Shown: positions 22,817 to 36,642, counted from the first letter of the stretch. The stretch: 64,000 nucleotides of DNA from Hymenopellis radicata (GCA_015501595.1 JADNRX010000108.1:87654-151653), one strand, 5' to 3'. The notes: generated by a model not told the origin, from the sequence alone. A program made the numbers and translations.

Positions 22817-23893
22817 ATGATACCTGCTGCCTCTTCTTCCCGAAGCTCAGGAGAACTCTTCAAAAATGCGAGTTATACTTCGATGAAGGATGACTTGGCT
22901 ATGCCAATTATCTCCATTCATGAACGGGCGCTTGACGTCTGCTACACGATATATGGGGAGGCGGAGCTTTCCTCTGACATCCTCGACCGGTTCTACGAGC
23001 CTAGTGCCAGTGAGTTATTTTCTTTGCTCAAGTCACATGTGCTAAATTATGTTCAGCGTAAGATCTTCCTTCTCATTGAAAGGCGGTGTTTTAAATTGCT
23101 CCAGATACCAAAATCCCGCCCTATCTGCCTCGTCACGAACCGTTATACACAACATCTTCAAGTTTGGAAGAAAAATTCACGGTCTTGACGTGCCCCGACC
23201 GCTGGCAGTCTTCTACACGATATTACATCTTCCGCCACCGGACTTTGTTAAAGATCCCATCTTCCAAGTGTTACGCGCTTGGAATGATGTTGGAACTGTC
23301 AGTGAACACGAAAGTTTCGGTACGTTATCTCGTTTCCGATGTTCGGCGAATCATCTAACCGTTGGGCGTTAGACGGACAAAAACAAGCCATCGTAGAACA
23401 TACTTTGAATCTCCTGTTTCTTCCGGAGATACACATCGATGGCAACCCTACCGCCGCGCTGAGCTTCCCGGCTGTCCGTCGACGTAGCCGCCACCACCAT
23501 ATCATTGGCGCCCACCATAACGAACTTATGGCCTCACCAAACTATCACCCAGGATGCCCGTCCATTGCTGTTCCCGGAACCTCATTCATGTTCCCCTCTC
23601 CCTTCCATTTCAAACTTCATATCATTACTAGACTTTCGTTTAACGAACAAGGTCGTATTACGGAACATCGCGACTACTGGGATGTCAAAGACCTCATGGG
23701 TCTATGTCCTGTACTGCCATTTGCCCAGTGGATCGGAAGTAGGGTGGCCGCCCTTGGCCTCTCATACGCCTATAGACTCCTGCCCAAGAACCCCGACGAA
23801 CGGGGTAACGGTCACCTTGACCGTATGTTCAGCAACGACCCAGGACTCCAAGGGCTTGTCATCGATCCCAAGAGAGACCCGCGGCACCATTGA
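22817..23893 (+). CDS. Uncharacterised Agaricomycete protein with a one-nucleotide exon
   Basis: Exons 22817-23009, 23057 (one base), 23105-23319 and 23373-23893 give 309 residues. The family is one I recall from mushroom genomes, without known function. It has ERALDVCYTIYGEAELSSDI near residue 35, then FYEPSATYQNPALSASSRTV, then DVPRPLAVFYTILHL. After the last intron come KQAIVEHTLNLLFLP and RITEHRDYWDVKDLMGL, a layout that could suit an NTF2-like fold (inference). To read ATYQNP the frame needs the single C at 23057. It lies between two perfect 47-nt introns, 23010-23056 (GTGAGT...TTCAG) and 23058-23104 (GTAAGA...TCCAG). No other splice choice keeps the frame. The start is the first ATG with a coding-like continuation. 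Confidence 0.75.
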
Positions 23894-26800
23894 CACATCC
23901 TTTAGTTAAGGAATTTCTAGTAAGACCTCCATTTTCCCATGTTCTGTGGTCGGTAATTGAAGTCATACGACCTCTTTTAGAGCAAGACGTTCGGGATACG
24001 GCATACAAATTCCCGTTGGTCGCTGTGTATCGGCCAAACCGATAAGCTACTCCATTTCTACACGAACCATAGACGAATGATATTTCTATGTAACGACGGC
24101 CGTAATGAACCGATACGCCGCGTTCTCTTGTCTCTCGCCGAACAGTGATTGCTGTACTCCACGCAAAGTGACGATAAGCCGATGACTGTTAACATTATCT
24201 CCGGTGCCCTTACAGTTTCAAGTTCAGAACGTGTTGGTGAAGTCATATCTTTGAACTCCTACATACGGTGGTGGCAGAAGGCGTCATCACGGTCTCGCGG
24301 TCAGGGATTGAAAAAGCGCACTTTCAGCATCCCAGGTGATCCTGTGCTATACTCCGGGTGGAAGAATTCTACGACGCGTGAATCCGTGCTTGGGCTCCTG
24401 ACAGCTCAAAAACTTGCCACTTATACGCATCAAGAAGGTGCTTCTAAATCTGTGCCTGAGTCCCTTCACTCAAGCTCGGAGATTGCCACAGTTCAGACGT
24501 GACCCGCGTGCTGCCCTACTTTGCTGAAGTTTTCCAAGTTCGTGCCTAGTGGGACCTCGAGTCGCTATCTCATCTTTTGAACCTGTACTTTCTGTTCTGA
24601 ATCTGACGTCTAGGTCTGGACTTCCACGCTAACGCGCAAAAGCGCGGACGCAGTTGCCGACGCCACTTGCACATTATGGGCTAGTTAATGCAAGTATAAA
24701 ACTTAAGGCTGTGAGGCATATCCTTCAAGCTTCGTACGATAAAAGTGCGTATTTCGCAGCCACTGTTCGAACGTCAGAACACTAATCTGTTTAACGCGTC
24801 ACAGTAGCTTTGTGTGCATATGTTGCGGCGTTTGGAGTGGCCATATATGATAGACTACTTGTCTCTTCTCCTCGGTATATCCAACCAGTAGAAACAAATT
24901 GCTCAACCTCAGGTGAGGAAGACGTCTGACCCTGTTAGTTTCTCACTTTACTTCCCTGAATGAGCTGTCTGAATTGAATCTTAGGTCCAGTTAATCGCCA
25001 GCTTGGAGACCGACCTATTCAATGTCCTCCTCGCTTAGCGTCCACCAATTAGCATTGCCGGATCCTGTCTAGCTCTTCAGTCCACCCGGAACTCTAAGGC
25101 TATTGTACCGAATGTATGTATGCCCACCTGCCTTATACAGTACCCGTCTATTAACACCAAAGAGTAAAGGTTTCAGTCTTGTTAACGCGGTATCACCTCA
25201 GCGGCAAAGGTGCCACGACGTCGACTGGCCCCCTGTGAGACCTTCTGCCGTGACACTCGGAAGTCATCTATATTACGAGGGGAACTTCCCGTTCAAAGCA
25301 GTTCTGTTCCCGCTAGGCGTCGATAATATACAGACCGTGGTTCTCTGTATGTGCAAACGCTTCCGATTCAATATGGCATGCCCCGGCCGGCATCTGCTGT
25401 CAATGGGGCCCAAATCTATCTTTGTTCAATGTTCGAGGTTTATAGGTTCCAGTGCCACCAGATATCGAGGCTTACGACACTGTCCTTGCTCCGGGGGGAA
25501 CGATCCTTGTACACAGACGGCATAGCCACTGCTCCGTCGCGCCATACGTACTCCCGATGTATGGTTATGGAACGGTATTTTCGGGGTGAGAACTTTAGTA
25601 GCGCTCGAGTTCCGTTGGTCTGACAGGGTCCTCTGTTGGTTGCAGACTTGGCCTCATCTGTCTAGGTGGCGATTCACCTCCTCGAGCGCGTATTGGTCTT
25701 CGGCTTCCATTAGCGTCGTGTCGTCTATCCTCATGCGGGTGCGCCCGAGGCCAGCCAAGGCACCCATTTTTGTCTATATGGCGTGTATCGCTCTCCAGAG
25801 TCCACGGTGTCGTACATCAAATACACTCTGGAAGTTTCCGTTCGCGAGCCTGCTGAACCTTGCCCGGGGCGACTAAGTTTCTTTACTTGCTCTGCTCAGT
25901 CTCGAAACGCCTTCCTGCATGTGATTTGTTACTCGTCCTATGTGTTCTAGGGCGCCTGGGTCCATTCTGCGTACCGATGTCATGCTGGGTGCGACCAGTC
26001 ACTCTTCACACGTTAATGTCGAAGCCGGACGAGTCCCCACAAGACGGCATTTCTACCAGGCAAACGTAACAAGCTGTATACTGTTCTTCAGGTCCCTTCA
26101 TAGGTCTATAACGGTTTAAGCACTGTTGCTGTGGCGTGCACGGTTTCCGGCCCTTTATTCGGACTAGGACCAACGGATGCTTTCTGTAAGTCTTCCTCCG
26201 CCGCTCGCTAGCGTGTTATAACGATCTTATGGGTAAGTGGGATTTACGACAACCTAATGAGGCAAGGTTCCTCATTTTTTGGTATGGGCATCCCGTTGCT
26301 GACTCCTTGCACACGATTAGGATCTAGCGCCAGTCCCATGAGCCTCACTGGGAGGTATGGAAACGGGAGAGAAAGCCCACCGCGTCACCGTGACTTGGGC
26401 GTCGTCTAGTCAATCTGAACCCTTCACCTACTACCATATGGCACGAGGAATGTTGCCGCTTTCCATGGTCATGCTTCTTCTAATAATTCAGTACGCCTAT
26501 CGTAACGTATCCCCGCATTCTCCGAGTGTTTTCCTGAACAGATAAATTCCCAGAAGCCTCAACGACATGCGTTCCCTAGAAAATTGTCCATAACAGGACC
26601 CATACCCATACAGTGATGATCGCGTCGATATTCAGGTCTCAGGTCGGTTCCATTCGAACGGGGTGAATATCAGTATTGCGTACAGTTACGCATCACTTAA
26701 CCCTCCTCCCCAGAAAGTGTTATTAAAACTACAACATGTATTCGGCCCGCACAGTACGTTGAGTGGTGTGTTAACCCCGACCTCGATTCCCTTCGGTCCC

Positions 26801-29800
26801 ACGGTGCGCGTTGGAGCAGCTTCACCTGGGTTGAGATGCACATATTGAGTGAATACATCCTGAAGCGCCACGTTACAGGAATATTCTGAGAACTCAGGGT
26901 ACCTTGGACCCCGAAACCACATGACGTCACAAACCGTCGGTACGGCTCCATTGAAAACTCTACTACAATTTAAACTACTACATCGCAAGGCTAAGAAATT
27001 CAAGACTTAAATATTTCAAGAGGATACATATGGTCTGAGTCCTGCCAGAAAGCGTCAATTTGAAGAAAAAGAGAGAGCGGATGAGGGAAATTCGCAAATA
27101 AAATTTAAATGTATTACGCGCCTGGTCGTCCCTGGACATGGCTAGCCTGTCTTTGGAATCCGGTTTCCGTACCCGTGTTCGCACCCTGTGAGAACGCGAG
27201 GAGCAGACTGAACATGCCACACCGCCAACACCATTAGCGCCTTTCCCTTAGGCTTCTGGAATCACGATCACGAAAAAAAGCCGGTGTGCATGACCAGAAA
27301 GTAATTAGGACAGCATGTAGGAAAGGCGCACGGAGACAAAAGTACAGTGTTCTGCCCACGTACTTGAATTTCGGGGGGTCTTTGCGCCAAGGCTTTGCCG
27401 GGGCCGCAGCAGTTCGGAGCCATCCTGTCACTTCCTGTGGACACTGGATGATCCCATGCGCCGCCAGATAAGTGGATTCTCCGGCAGCGGTGAAATGCGA
27501 AAACCGACCGCGCGCCCCAAGATCTCCCAAGATAAGGCTTCGTAGCCCCCCTGTAAACAAACGCGCTGAACAACATCGAACGCCACGTATAGACGCGTGC
27601 AACGCGTCAACGTGATTTGATTCATCCTTCTTGTGATGCGCATTGGTGATGATCCTCGTTGACGGATCACCATCTTTGCTGATCTGATGGCCAAGCTAAA
27701 ATACGGACGCCTTCCTCCATCCCCCATTCCGAGGTCGTACTGTTCCCTCGTAAAGCTTGTCTTTCGCTCTATGGAATTGCAATTGCCTGTAATGTGATTG
27801 GAGGATAACCACTTACGGCATTCGATCCGAATCCTGCCCGAGACAGGCAGCACTTGACCATCTACTTATCGCTTCATACGCTCAATTACGTTCCATGGTT
27901 TTCTCTCTAGACCGTTATAGTGCAAAGGAGCAATCAAATCCGCAAAATCTGGAGCGCTGCTTACCTCGAGTTCTTCCCCATCCACCACGTCTGGCAATTT
28001 CCGGTTCGGTAAAGCATCCTCACATGCTGTAGGCCCTATGGTCAAATTTCGCTTGCCATTGTCTCCGTCGGTTGCCCGTCGACGTTGGCGTTGAAGGGTC
28101 GCAGCCCGAGGAGAATTTCTGAAAACAAGAATTTGACGTCGCTGTTGTCCAGTGGAAGTGAAGGGTGACCGTGTACCGCGAGTACGTCTCGGTTCGTTCA
28201 TGCAATAAAGATGCGCCTACGGCGTACAGCGGCCACTGTCGCGCTCCATTCTTTGTCGTCCGCATTGGGTTACGGTTACGGGGTCCTCCCGACTCGCCAC
28301 TTCCATATATGTCCATTCACTGAACCGCAATGGCGGACATAAGTCCATACGTCGCATCAAGTTTACGCGATCAGGTTGAATCTGTGATGCCCGCCACCTC
28401 CTGTAGATCATGTGCGATATCTCTCGAGATAAGAAGTAACAACCTACTTACTTCTTCCCATTCTTAGGTTCGTGACTCATCTGTTACTTACCTTCTTCAC
28501 TTACTCTGCGTCCAGGGATCGAGCTCAAGCGACCGTTTCAACTAGGTTGCCAATATTCCTCTCTACTCCATAGTGATTCACCTGCTTCGCCTCTGACTTC
28601 GAAAAGGGACTCCAGACTCCCAGGCACAACGTTTGTTGAGCTTGATTTGATTCACGAATCGAGGAGGATTAGATGGGTGGCCGTTTTGTTTACGCGGACA
28701 TACCACGGCGTGGAACTTGGAACACAGAGTGTTTTTCCTGAGTCATGGGTTATGGAAACGGCTACGGCGCCACTGAGCCTTCGTCTCAAGTCCGATTTCG
28801 CATTCATACCCTTCACGGTGCCATCCTTCACCTCAGAGTCATACGGGTCTCTAACCGCCATTCAACAAAAGTCGGATCTAGGTCCATTCATTAGAACGCC
28901 ATCATCAATCGCGCCCTTTGCCTTGGGATCTTCCTGTCCTCATCATTGATCGCGTTCACGTCCCCCCCACTCATCCCTAGATCAGACAGGCATTTAGGCG
29001 TTGCGACTTGTTATGACCATCGACGTGACACTTGTCGTTGACACTTACACCTTCCTCGAGAACCCTTCACAACCCACTTAAACAAACATTAACGTCGATG
29101 TCGACGTCGGCATACCTCGCTTCGGGTATCACGGATTCGGAATGACATCACTTTCATTATGGATCCGGCCTTGTTGATGTGCGTCGCGCACCGAGATCAT
29201 CATTGATACCAGCCTGAGCCTCGAGCCTTGATCTGCAGGCGGCCTACACAATCGCATCAAACGGAGACGGAAGCAAAATGCGCAGCCATGTTGAAGATGT
29301 AGATCTACGAACACGAGCTACGATACCCCATCTTGGACAACCTTCCACTACCCATTACTTCCCGCTGATACGTGATTGGTTGGGGATACTGTCTACAGCA
29401 AAGCCATCCCCTCGATGCGCCCCCCTCGGATGGTCGTCCGGGAGACAGGCCGTTGCTGTCAACATCCATCAAAGTGGGCTTGTATCGTCGACCTCCTTCG
29501 GCCAGGTGCTCATACGGTCATAAGTAACATCTCTCACTGAAACATTCGTGGCGTCTGCCCTGCAGCCAGCGAGTTATGGAGAGATTTTGGGGTTGTGATG
29601 CGAATGCGCTGATGGACGAGTACGTATCTGCTTAGCGTTCACGCGCTTTCTATGGCCGACCGAGCTGAAATGGGCTTAAACAGGCAGTCTTCGTACCTTA
29701 TACGTCAAGAAACAGCTAGGACGAGACGTTTCGTCCATATCTCTCGAGCATCCTGGATTTCTGATACACCTCGGGACCAAAGGTAAAGTGAATAGCCATG

Positions 29801-32021
29801 GCCGTCCAGTATGAATTCGGGAACCTCGAGGTCATCAGTGATTGCGTTTAGCGCACATCCTCACTTCTCCTCCGCCGAGTATACATGCTTCTCTTCTGTT
29901 ACCCTTCGTACAAACGCCCGCAAAGTCCCACAGTCGCAATATTCGTCATGTGCGCACATTTCTTTCTGCCGCTGCCCCCATTCTTTTTCCGAGTCGGGTA
30001 TCCTTGCACCGCCCACACCTGTACGCCGTGGCTTTTTACATGTCGCATCCGCCACAGAACATGACGACTCGGCCGTTCGGCGAAGATCGCGCTGGCACTG
30101 ATGGGGTGTCGAGCTGCAACCTTACAACGGAGAAACGACTGGAGATGAGCACATGCAAAGGTCTATATCCCAAAATATTCATGGCTGAAGCAAAATTTGC
30201 TTCCGCCACTCGCCGATCGTGTTTGGACTTCACGTAAAACCACAAACGCGAACACGATCGAGACTCGAGAGCTCACTAAATCTCGGACAACGATTGAATT
30301 CGCACTACGTATTGTTTACCATGGTCCACATCGTCCAAAAGCTTCACATACCGCTGCTTGTCTCTTCCCCTTATTCATCTGGAAGACGGCGGCGGGTTTG
30401 GTAACGGTCGGAGGGTGTCCGCCAAGCACGGGTAGCCAACAGCGGACCTGTCATAGGTTACACGGCGGTCAAGCGGTTTGCTGGTCCTCATACGAAAGTA
30501 TGCATGGCATGGCAAGCGACGGTGTATGTGGAGGTAGCCAGTCATCCGTTCCGACTCGGGGCCGCTCACTCGTGTTGGCGGTCTAGCTCGCTCTTTAATG
30601 TGCGCCAAATCCGATTCGGGCACTGGGCAGCATGAACAATAACGCGATTGGCTCTTCATTCTTGGTGTTTTCGTATTATCCGAGTCGCACCATAGATACA
30701 AATGCGGGCAGGTCATGGCACGGGAACGGGAACGGCGACGGAGGAGCATACCCTCTTCCCGCTGCCCCATTTTACCTTTCGTGTTGGCGACCTGCGGGGT
30801 TTGGCATCGACCACACAGAGTGCAGTCATCTCCGTTCCTGCTTCGCCGAACATCTTGGACTTCTTTGTCCATTATCTCCTTCTTCTCGTTGGGAACGTGG
30901 TCTATACATCGCTGCGCCCTGTCAAAGCGTCATTTAGATGGGGGGCATCTACAAAAGAATAATGCCTCATCTATATCCTTCTCAACTTTCGTAGGTACAT
31001 TCAACATCTCCTTTCTGCGATACGCTAATAAGAAGCAGCTCTAGCGGTTCTACTCCGTTTGGGAAGTACTAAGCGTCTATCACCCTCTCCCCGTGGTCTC
31101 TTCGGTCTTATGACAGGACCCAAATATACAACTCAATATGACAACGCGCTTGAACTCTCACTTGACGTCCTACGCTCCGATTCAGAGGAAACAACATCTC
31201 TCCACACCAACCTATTCATGCACTCGGGAGCGCACCGCGCGTATCTTTAGCCAAGACCTATATACTGGGGTGCCTTGACTTGCGTGTGAGCCATTTGAAC
31301 GAACGTGGAGTCAGTCAACATAAATGCCGTCGGCATCTACTCTCAATTTAGGTGGCCTGTTTCATTCTCAACATCGTATCACGCCTGCATCTCGACATGG
31401 GCCGGCAGTGCATGCGGAGACGGGCGTACCGTGCTAAGGGGGAGGCATGAGGTTACGACTCGCCCATGGGGATAGATATCAGCGATAAGTTAAGCTCGAG
31501 TTTGAGTGTCATGGAAGGCAGCAATGGACTCTGGCTGGCTCATCACGTTTGAAGGCGAATCTGGTTCCTAGGGTCCAGTGTCCATAGGATACGAGGCATT
31601 GAGTCCGTCCTTTCACGGGAGAACGGAGGGGAATGGGAAACGGATAACTCTCCGTTGACGTTAGTGGTGTCACCAGCAGGCCCAATCAAGAAATTACGAA
31701 TACACTTACAAGGTTCACGATTAGGTTTAGACTAATACGGTACGTGACGAGATAACATTGTCATGCACTTAGTGCTGAACGCTCCCCGTAGTGGGGACAT
31801 CGTTACAAAAAATTGTAATGTTTTGACTACTGTATCCACTATGACTCTGCTTTCGGAGGAGTTAGCTTCTTGAAATGCTTTCCTATAAGTATGGTCCCCA
31901 TTATCACCTTTACTGCATGTCATGGAGAACCTCTCTGACTTTGTTCTGGAAGGCGGTCAAAGCGCGTCATATCGCGTAGCCTTTCAGGCATCTTTCACGC
32001 CTCCACTCCGCCTAAAACACT
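23894..32021. other. 8.1-kb gene-poor region
   Basis: No gene is supported here. Open frames on both strands stay below about 170 codons, alternate randomly between strands, lack recognisable motifs and cannot be linked by consistent introns. No long terminal repeats, reverse transcriptase or transposase motifs, tandem satellites or strongly AT-skewed blocks are evident by eye. It could be decayed mobile DNA, a region for lineage-specific non-coding transcripts, or long regulatory DNA upstream of the GATA gene at 32022. Confidence 0.5.
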
Positions 32022-32411
32022 ATGAACTTTGTTGATGAGACTACCGCTCACAGCTGGTCGTATCGTGCGGCACTCCCCGAACAGCTTTCTACCTTCCCGT
32101 CCGACAACGGGGAAGTGCTTGACTTCCGCAGAGACCCAATTCCTGCTATCACGCATCATTTCGTCTTCGACCCATCACATTTCAATCCATCCCGACCAAG
32201 CACTATCTGGTACACAGATGAAGCTTCCAGAAGGAATACGGATACTGTCCGCCGCGTCTGCTTCAATTGCCGTACAGGAGAATCTCCTTCATGGCGTCGC
32301 TCGCGATTGGTTCCAGGCAAAATCTTGTGCAACAGATGTGGGCTATACGAGCGCGCGCACTCTAGAGCACGCCCGTACAGCGTCCGGCAGGCGCGCCAAG
32401 GTACGTGGTGA
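32022..32411 (+). CDS. Small GATA-type zinc finger protein
   Basis: A 129-residue frame beginning MNFVDETTAHSW. The only domain is a GATA-like finger at about residues 83-125: CFNC, then a 19-residue loop ESPSWRRSRLVPGKIL, then CNRCGLYERAHSRARP. Trp-Arg-Arg and the Gly-Leu-Tyr-Glu after the last Cys are typical DNA-contact positions, so a nuclear DNA-binding role at GATA-like sites is likely. The loop is 19 residues, not the usual 17 or 18. A donor (CAAG|GTACGT at about 32400) is present, and splicing to the AG at 32480 would end the protein almost at once, so the C-terminus is short either way. A sister gene with the same finger lies at 36643-37390. Confidence 0.75.
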   Translation: MNFVDETTAHSWSYRAALPEQLSTFPSDNGEVLDFRRDPIPAITHHFVFDPSHFNPSRPSTIWYTDEASRRNTDTVRRVCFNCRTGESPSWRRSRLVPGKILCNRCGLYERAHSRARPYSVRQARQGTW

Positions 32412-35400
32412 CCAAAGGAAATGTGAGTGAATTCCATACATTACCGCTCTAGGTTAGTATTCACGCCTTGTTTCATTATAGAATGACACCGCCGCCTTTT
32501 CTTCTGTTGCGGTTGCACCTGAGTAGTTTAACTGTATTCTTATCATATCACATCCCTTTGTATGGGACTGCGTTTTCTTTCATCTTCTGTACTATTAGTA
32601 GTGTACTGATATCTATTGCACAGTATCCGATGTGTTCGTGCTGCATGTCATACGATCATACGCTGCTTGTCGTCCTCTCATCTCAACTGGCCTCCCAGAG
32701 GAATTTGCCGTGTCATTTCTCGAAGCTCTTTGACAGTAGTTTGAACGGAGCACATGCAGGGATGTAGATCTCGTGTGCAATGGCGCTATCCAAGTTCGCG
32801 TCAGGGTGTTCGATTGAGACAATGGCTCACACATCCTCGACGAACTCTCCCGGCGGAACGAGAACTTTTTGCCACGCCCAGTTTCAAAAAGGGGCATCAG
32901 AAAAGGCCGAGCTACTCCCCGAGCTTCATATAGAAAGCATCATGGACAGCTGCCAATTCGAAACGGACAGTTACTGTACGGTGAAGATAGTACGACGTGC
33001 AAAGGAACGCGCGCGCACCTGAAGTTGGTACTCCCGTGACCCCGCGGGACTGGGCCCATCAAGCATACACATGAATCTCAGCTGTCGGACGTGCGCTGTT
33101 TGAGCTAGCCAAGGTCAGTCCGCAATCAATTCGCTATCCGAATCGGCGTGCACCAGGGCACATCAGCAAGACTCGGTCGCAATACGCAAATCCTCCACGC
33201 CACCGCGCCCGTGAGTTACTGACGGCTTAGGACGGCGAGGCGCAAAGCACATCCCTCCCTTGAGAGCTTTGGCTGCGCTCTGCTCGGAAGTTCCAGTCAG
33301 CAAAGAACTCGACGCCTAAAGAGGACGACTTGGGCTGGCCTCTGCCCAAGTCCTTATCTGTTTCAGCAGAGTAAATCTATGGAGTCAGTCCAAAAGGACG
33401 TGGCGCGGCGACGGATAAGCGCCGTAGTCACGGGCAGCGGGGGAAAGTTGACGGAGTCCTTCTCGGGCACGCTATGATAAGAGTCAAAGGCTACGTGTGC
33501 CCGGTAGCCCACGAAGAAACACGTCGAGGCCAGTGTGACCGGTAGGCGCGTCATGACTGATGTTTACTCAGAGCCAACTCAAGAGCTGATCGACATCCGA
33601 TCGACGCTCTGCTGTGCTTCGAAGTCCTCCACCATCACCAACGCGAGAATATCTGCACCGGTCCGTCTTCGGCACTTATGCTTATGCCTATGCTTCTCTT
33701 GCAGTGCTGTGGCGGCACCTCGTTTCGCCATTGTGACAGGTAAATTTGGACGCGTCTCGGGCAGAGTCCAACCTGTCATGAGGTGGCTTCTTTGGCGCCG
33801 CATTCTCCGATTTTATTCCCAGCGCTTATGAACTGAGTGCCGAGAGCACAGCTCGCCTTTCTCTGGCTGCTTCTCCGAAACCAATAGATCTTCCAGAGTC
33901 GCTTAACTTGGAAATGAATGCTCGCCTGTGTTCGTGGGCACTGTACTTCGTAATATTCTTACTGGTCTTACGGCGGGTACCTTCGACTTCTTCGGGTGTG
34001 GCGTTCTCTTCCCACCGTTTTATTGACCCTTCCAATTGTTGACTTTTCGGGTATGCTGTGTGTTTTTTCTGACGGTTTGCATGTTGGTTTTTCTCCGTTC
34101 GAGAACTGAGGGCGCTTATCCCCGCCTCATGTCATTGCCGCGTGTTCTCAGGCCCGGTCTTCCCTTCTCTTCTTTCTTTGTCCTTCCCCTTCATACCTGC
34201 CTCTTCCATACAGGAAAGTCCTTGTCGTCTTCTTTTTGTCTTTGTCCCACATAGGAATGTTTACAGCTCGGAGTATTTCTTTGTGTGTCCACATTCCCAC
34301 TGACCTTCGGCCCCCGGGACTCTGGCTATTCTTCCCACTTGCGCCATTGCTTTGTTCTGCACCACATCCTGAACTATGAATTTTGTTGTTTCTATGTATA
34401 GCGCAGTGGATAACGGAAAACTTTGGAAGAAAAGGAACCAATTCAAGATTACGACCCGCGTCCTTGAGTACGTACCTGCGGTCCTGCGCGTTCCTTACGC
34501 GTTCCTGTTTCCGTTTGTGCCGTTTTGAAGAATAAGAACATCGAATGGTGTAACGAATATCGAGAGCCAGCGATAAGCGAGTATATGACCGTAGAAGAAA
34601 CCGGCTCGTATAATGAAAGTAAAAATGTTTTCCTATGCATATGACTTCGGTGTGTATCCAAGGGCACAAAGGTGAAGTCTAGGGATCGAAGTAATCTCAC
34701 GTACTTGTGTATCCAGAGTATGCCCGAGAAATCCATTCCAAGAGAACCTCTGTCGACACGGAGGTCGTAGGGCGTCTCAATATAGCCAACCATGTATCCA
34801 AGGATGCGCTTCGAGGGTTGAAGAGAGGACTTTCCAGTACAAAGAGAATCCAGAAAACGGTTGTTACCAACGAATCCAGCGAGTGGCGAGTATCCAAGGT
34901 CGCAACTCTATTAACGTTCAAACGTTCATCCCCAATAAGCCAACAACATTGAAAGGAATAACGCCAGTTATTGTCCAGCGTCTCCCACCAATAAGCAGGA
35001 GGAGAAAGTTCCCTCTCGAACATTACCGCCGATGAGCCCACGGGTTGCTAGGGCCTATGAGTGCGATCTCATACATGGTAATCTAAAGGCGGGGAATTTG
35101 TATATGGTTCAACGACGAAATTGGGATCGACGCGAAAAGAGGTTTGTTGAAGAGGGGCCGTCGGGAGCTAGATGAGCTGCAGCACACTACGCGTGGCATA
35201 TTCGTTGAATAGTATTGGTATGGGAAAGGACGGTAGGGATGGAATTTTAGAAGTGCCTGGCCATGGGATCTAGGAAATGTGGAGAATGGTGGAGACATAA
35301 TGCAAGGTGGAGGAAGGAAAGATAACGAGAATGCGTTTCCTAGGCGTTATGGTGCCTTGTCTGTACAGGTCGGTGCGAGTCCGGAGAGAAATTCGGGCGG

Positions 35401-35737
35401 CATAGATGAAAGTCTCACTTATTTCCAGATACGAACGTCGCGATACACTCGTGGTCCAATTTCTTTGACAGTCCGAGAGAAGAGAGCAAATAAGAATAAG
35501 CCAAAGTCCCCTGTTTCTGGATCGACGCGCAATTGGTCGATCGCGTGCAAATACGTGGTTTCCAGGCCAGATACGCGAACTTCGAGAAAGGTGAAGGGTG
35601 CTGCTCGAAGTCTCAGATGTAGTCAAGGTTGCGTATCTGTAGGTATAGAACAAAAAGGACATGGAGGTAATCGAGGCTAATTGAGCGGAAGTAATTCGGT
35701 GCGAGACACGTTACTTACCCGTCACTAGTACACCACC
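32412..35737. other. Intergenic region between first GATA gene and rhomboid-like gene
   Basis: About 3.3 kb with no supported gene. The largest open frame (173 codons, minus, 34669-34148) is basic and shows no family motif. The last few hundred bases presumably contain the promoter of the membrane protein gene starting at 35738. Confidence 0.4.
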
Positions 35738-36366
35738 ATGTCATTCGAGCACGCGCCAATTAGCAAAGGTACGCCGCCTCTCCCGCGGCCGTCAGCGACT
35801 GACAGTGACCAGTGGCCATCGTCGTCTATGCGTCGTCGACCTTACTGACCTCGCTATTCGACATGGATGTCTATTTCAACCTCCAGACATCCCTTCTGCG
35901 AACACAGCCATACCGTCTGCTTACACATACCTTGTATGCCTCGTCAACACCGACACTACTACCTCTGCTAGTCCTTCTCTCGTCGCTGGGACCGCCGTTG
36001 GAACGCCGCTTCGGACCACGCAAGTTTCTATCGCTGCTGCTCCTACTCTGGCTCCTAGGGCCAGCGGGCGTCGTTGGCGCGCTCGCATACATCCACAGCG
36101 CCCTGATTCCACGTGCCTACACTTTCCGCGTGTTCGGGATTGCTCTAGGCGACTCCTGGACGCGCTGGGTGCTGCTGGCATGGCTGGGACGCGGCGTGCT
36201 GCCTGGCTTGGTCTGCGGCGCGATCTGGGTATCCGACGTCGGCGGGGTCAAGTCGTTCCGGATATCGGATAAAATGGCTCAGAGCGTCGTGCAAGTGGCG
36301 GGGCGCACTGGTGGGGTGCGGCGGGCAAGGGCGGCGCTGGGTGTGCGGGCCGATTCGCAGACATAA
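35738..36366 (+). CDS. Rhomboid-like (UBAC2/Dsc2-type) membrane protein
   Basis: Two exons, 35738-35768 and 35813-36366, with a 44-nt intron, about 194 residues. The start MSFEHAPISK is spliced to VAIVVYASSTLLTSLFD, the first transmembrane segment. FNLQTSLLRTQPYRLLTHTL follows, then several hydrophobic helices (LLPLLVLLSSLG, FLSLLLLLWLLGPAGVVGAL, WTRWVLLAWLG). The N-terminal pattern of helix, short loop with FWRLLT-like motif and helix resembles rhomboid-like pseudoproteases such as UBAC2 and Dsc2, which act in ER or Golgi quality control. I see no Gly-x-Ser-Gly catalytic motif and no UBA domain at the C-terminus. Assignment is by topology and one loop motif, so it is tentative. It lies between two GATA genes. 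Confidence 0.62.
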
Positions 36367-36642
36367 TCACGAAAGAACGAATACACACACGCAATATTCG
36401 AATATCGAAATCGAAAATAATCGCAAAGTGTGTGACCCTGGCCCCGTGTTTGGTGTTGCATTCGGGAATCGGCGAGGCCTCATGCAAGTGCTTCTGGGGT
36501 CCTCGCCCAGGGGAGTGGGACAGATTCCAACCCGATGTGGCAGGCCTACCCCATTCGTTATTCATTCCCCTTTTGGCGTTGAGGGGAAATGGTTTAAGTA
36601 TGAGGGCTACTTTCGAGGAATGCCAAAGCAAATAGCTACACC

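Noticed and set aside
26686..27003. 105-codon minus-strand frame with several Cys and a FFG-like end
   Set aside because: No recognisable domain, and an overlapping alternative frame of similar length argues for chance.
34148..34669. 173-codon minus-strand frame
   Set aside because: No motif, no splice partner and no start context; about the length expected by chance in 3 kb.
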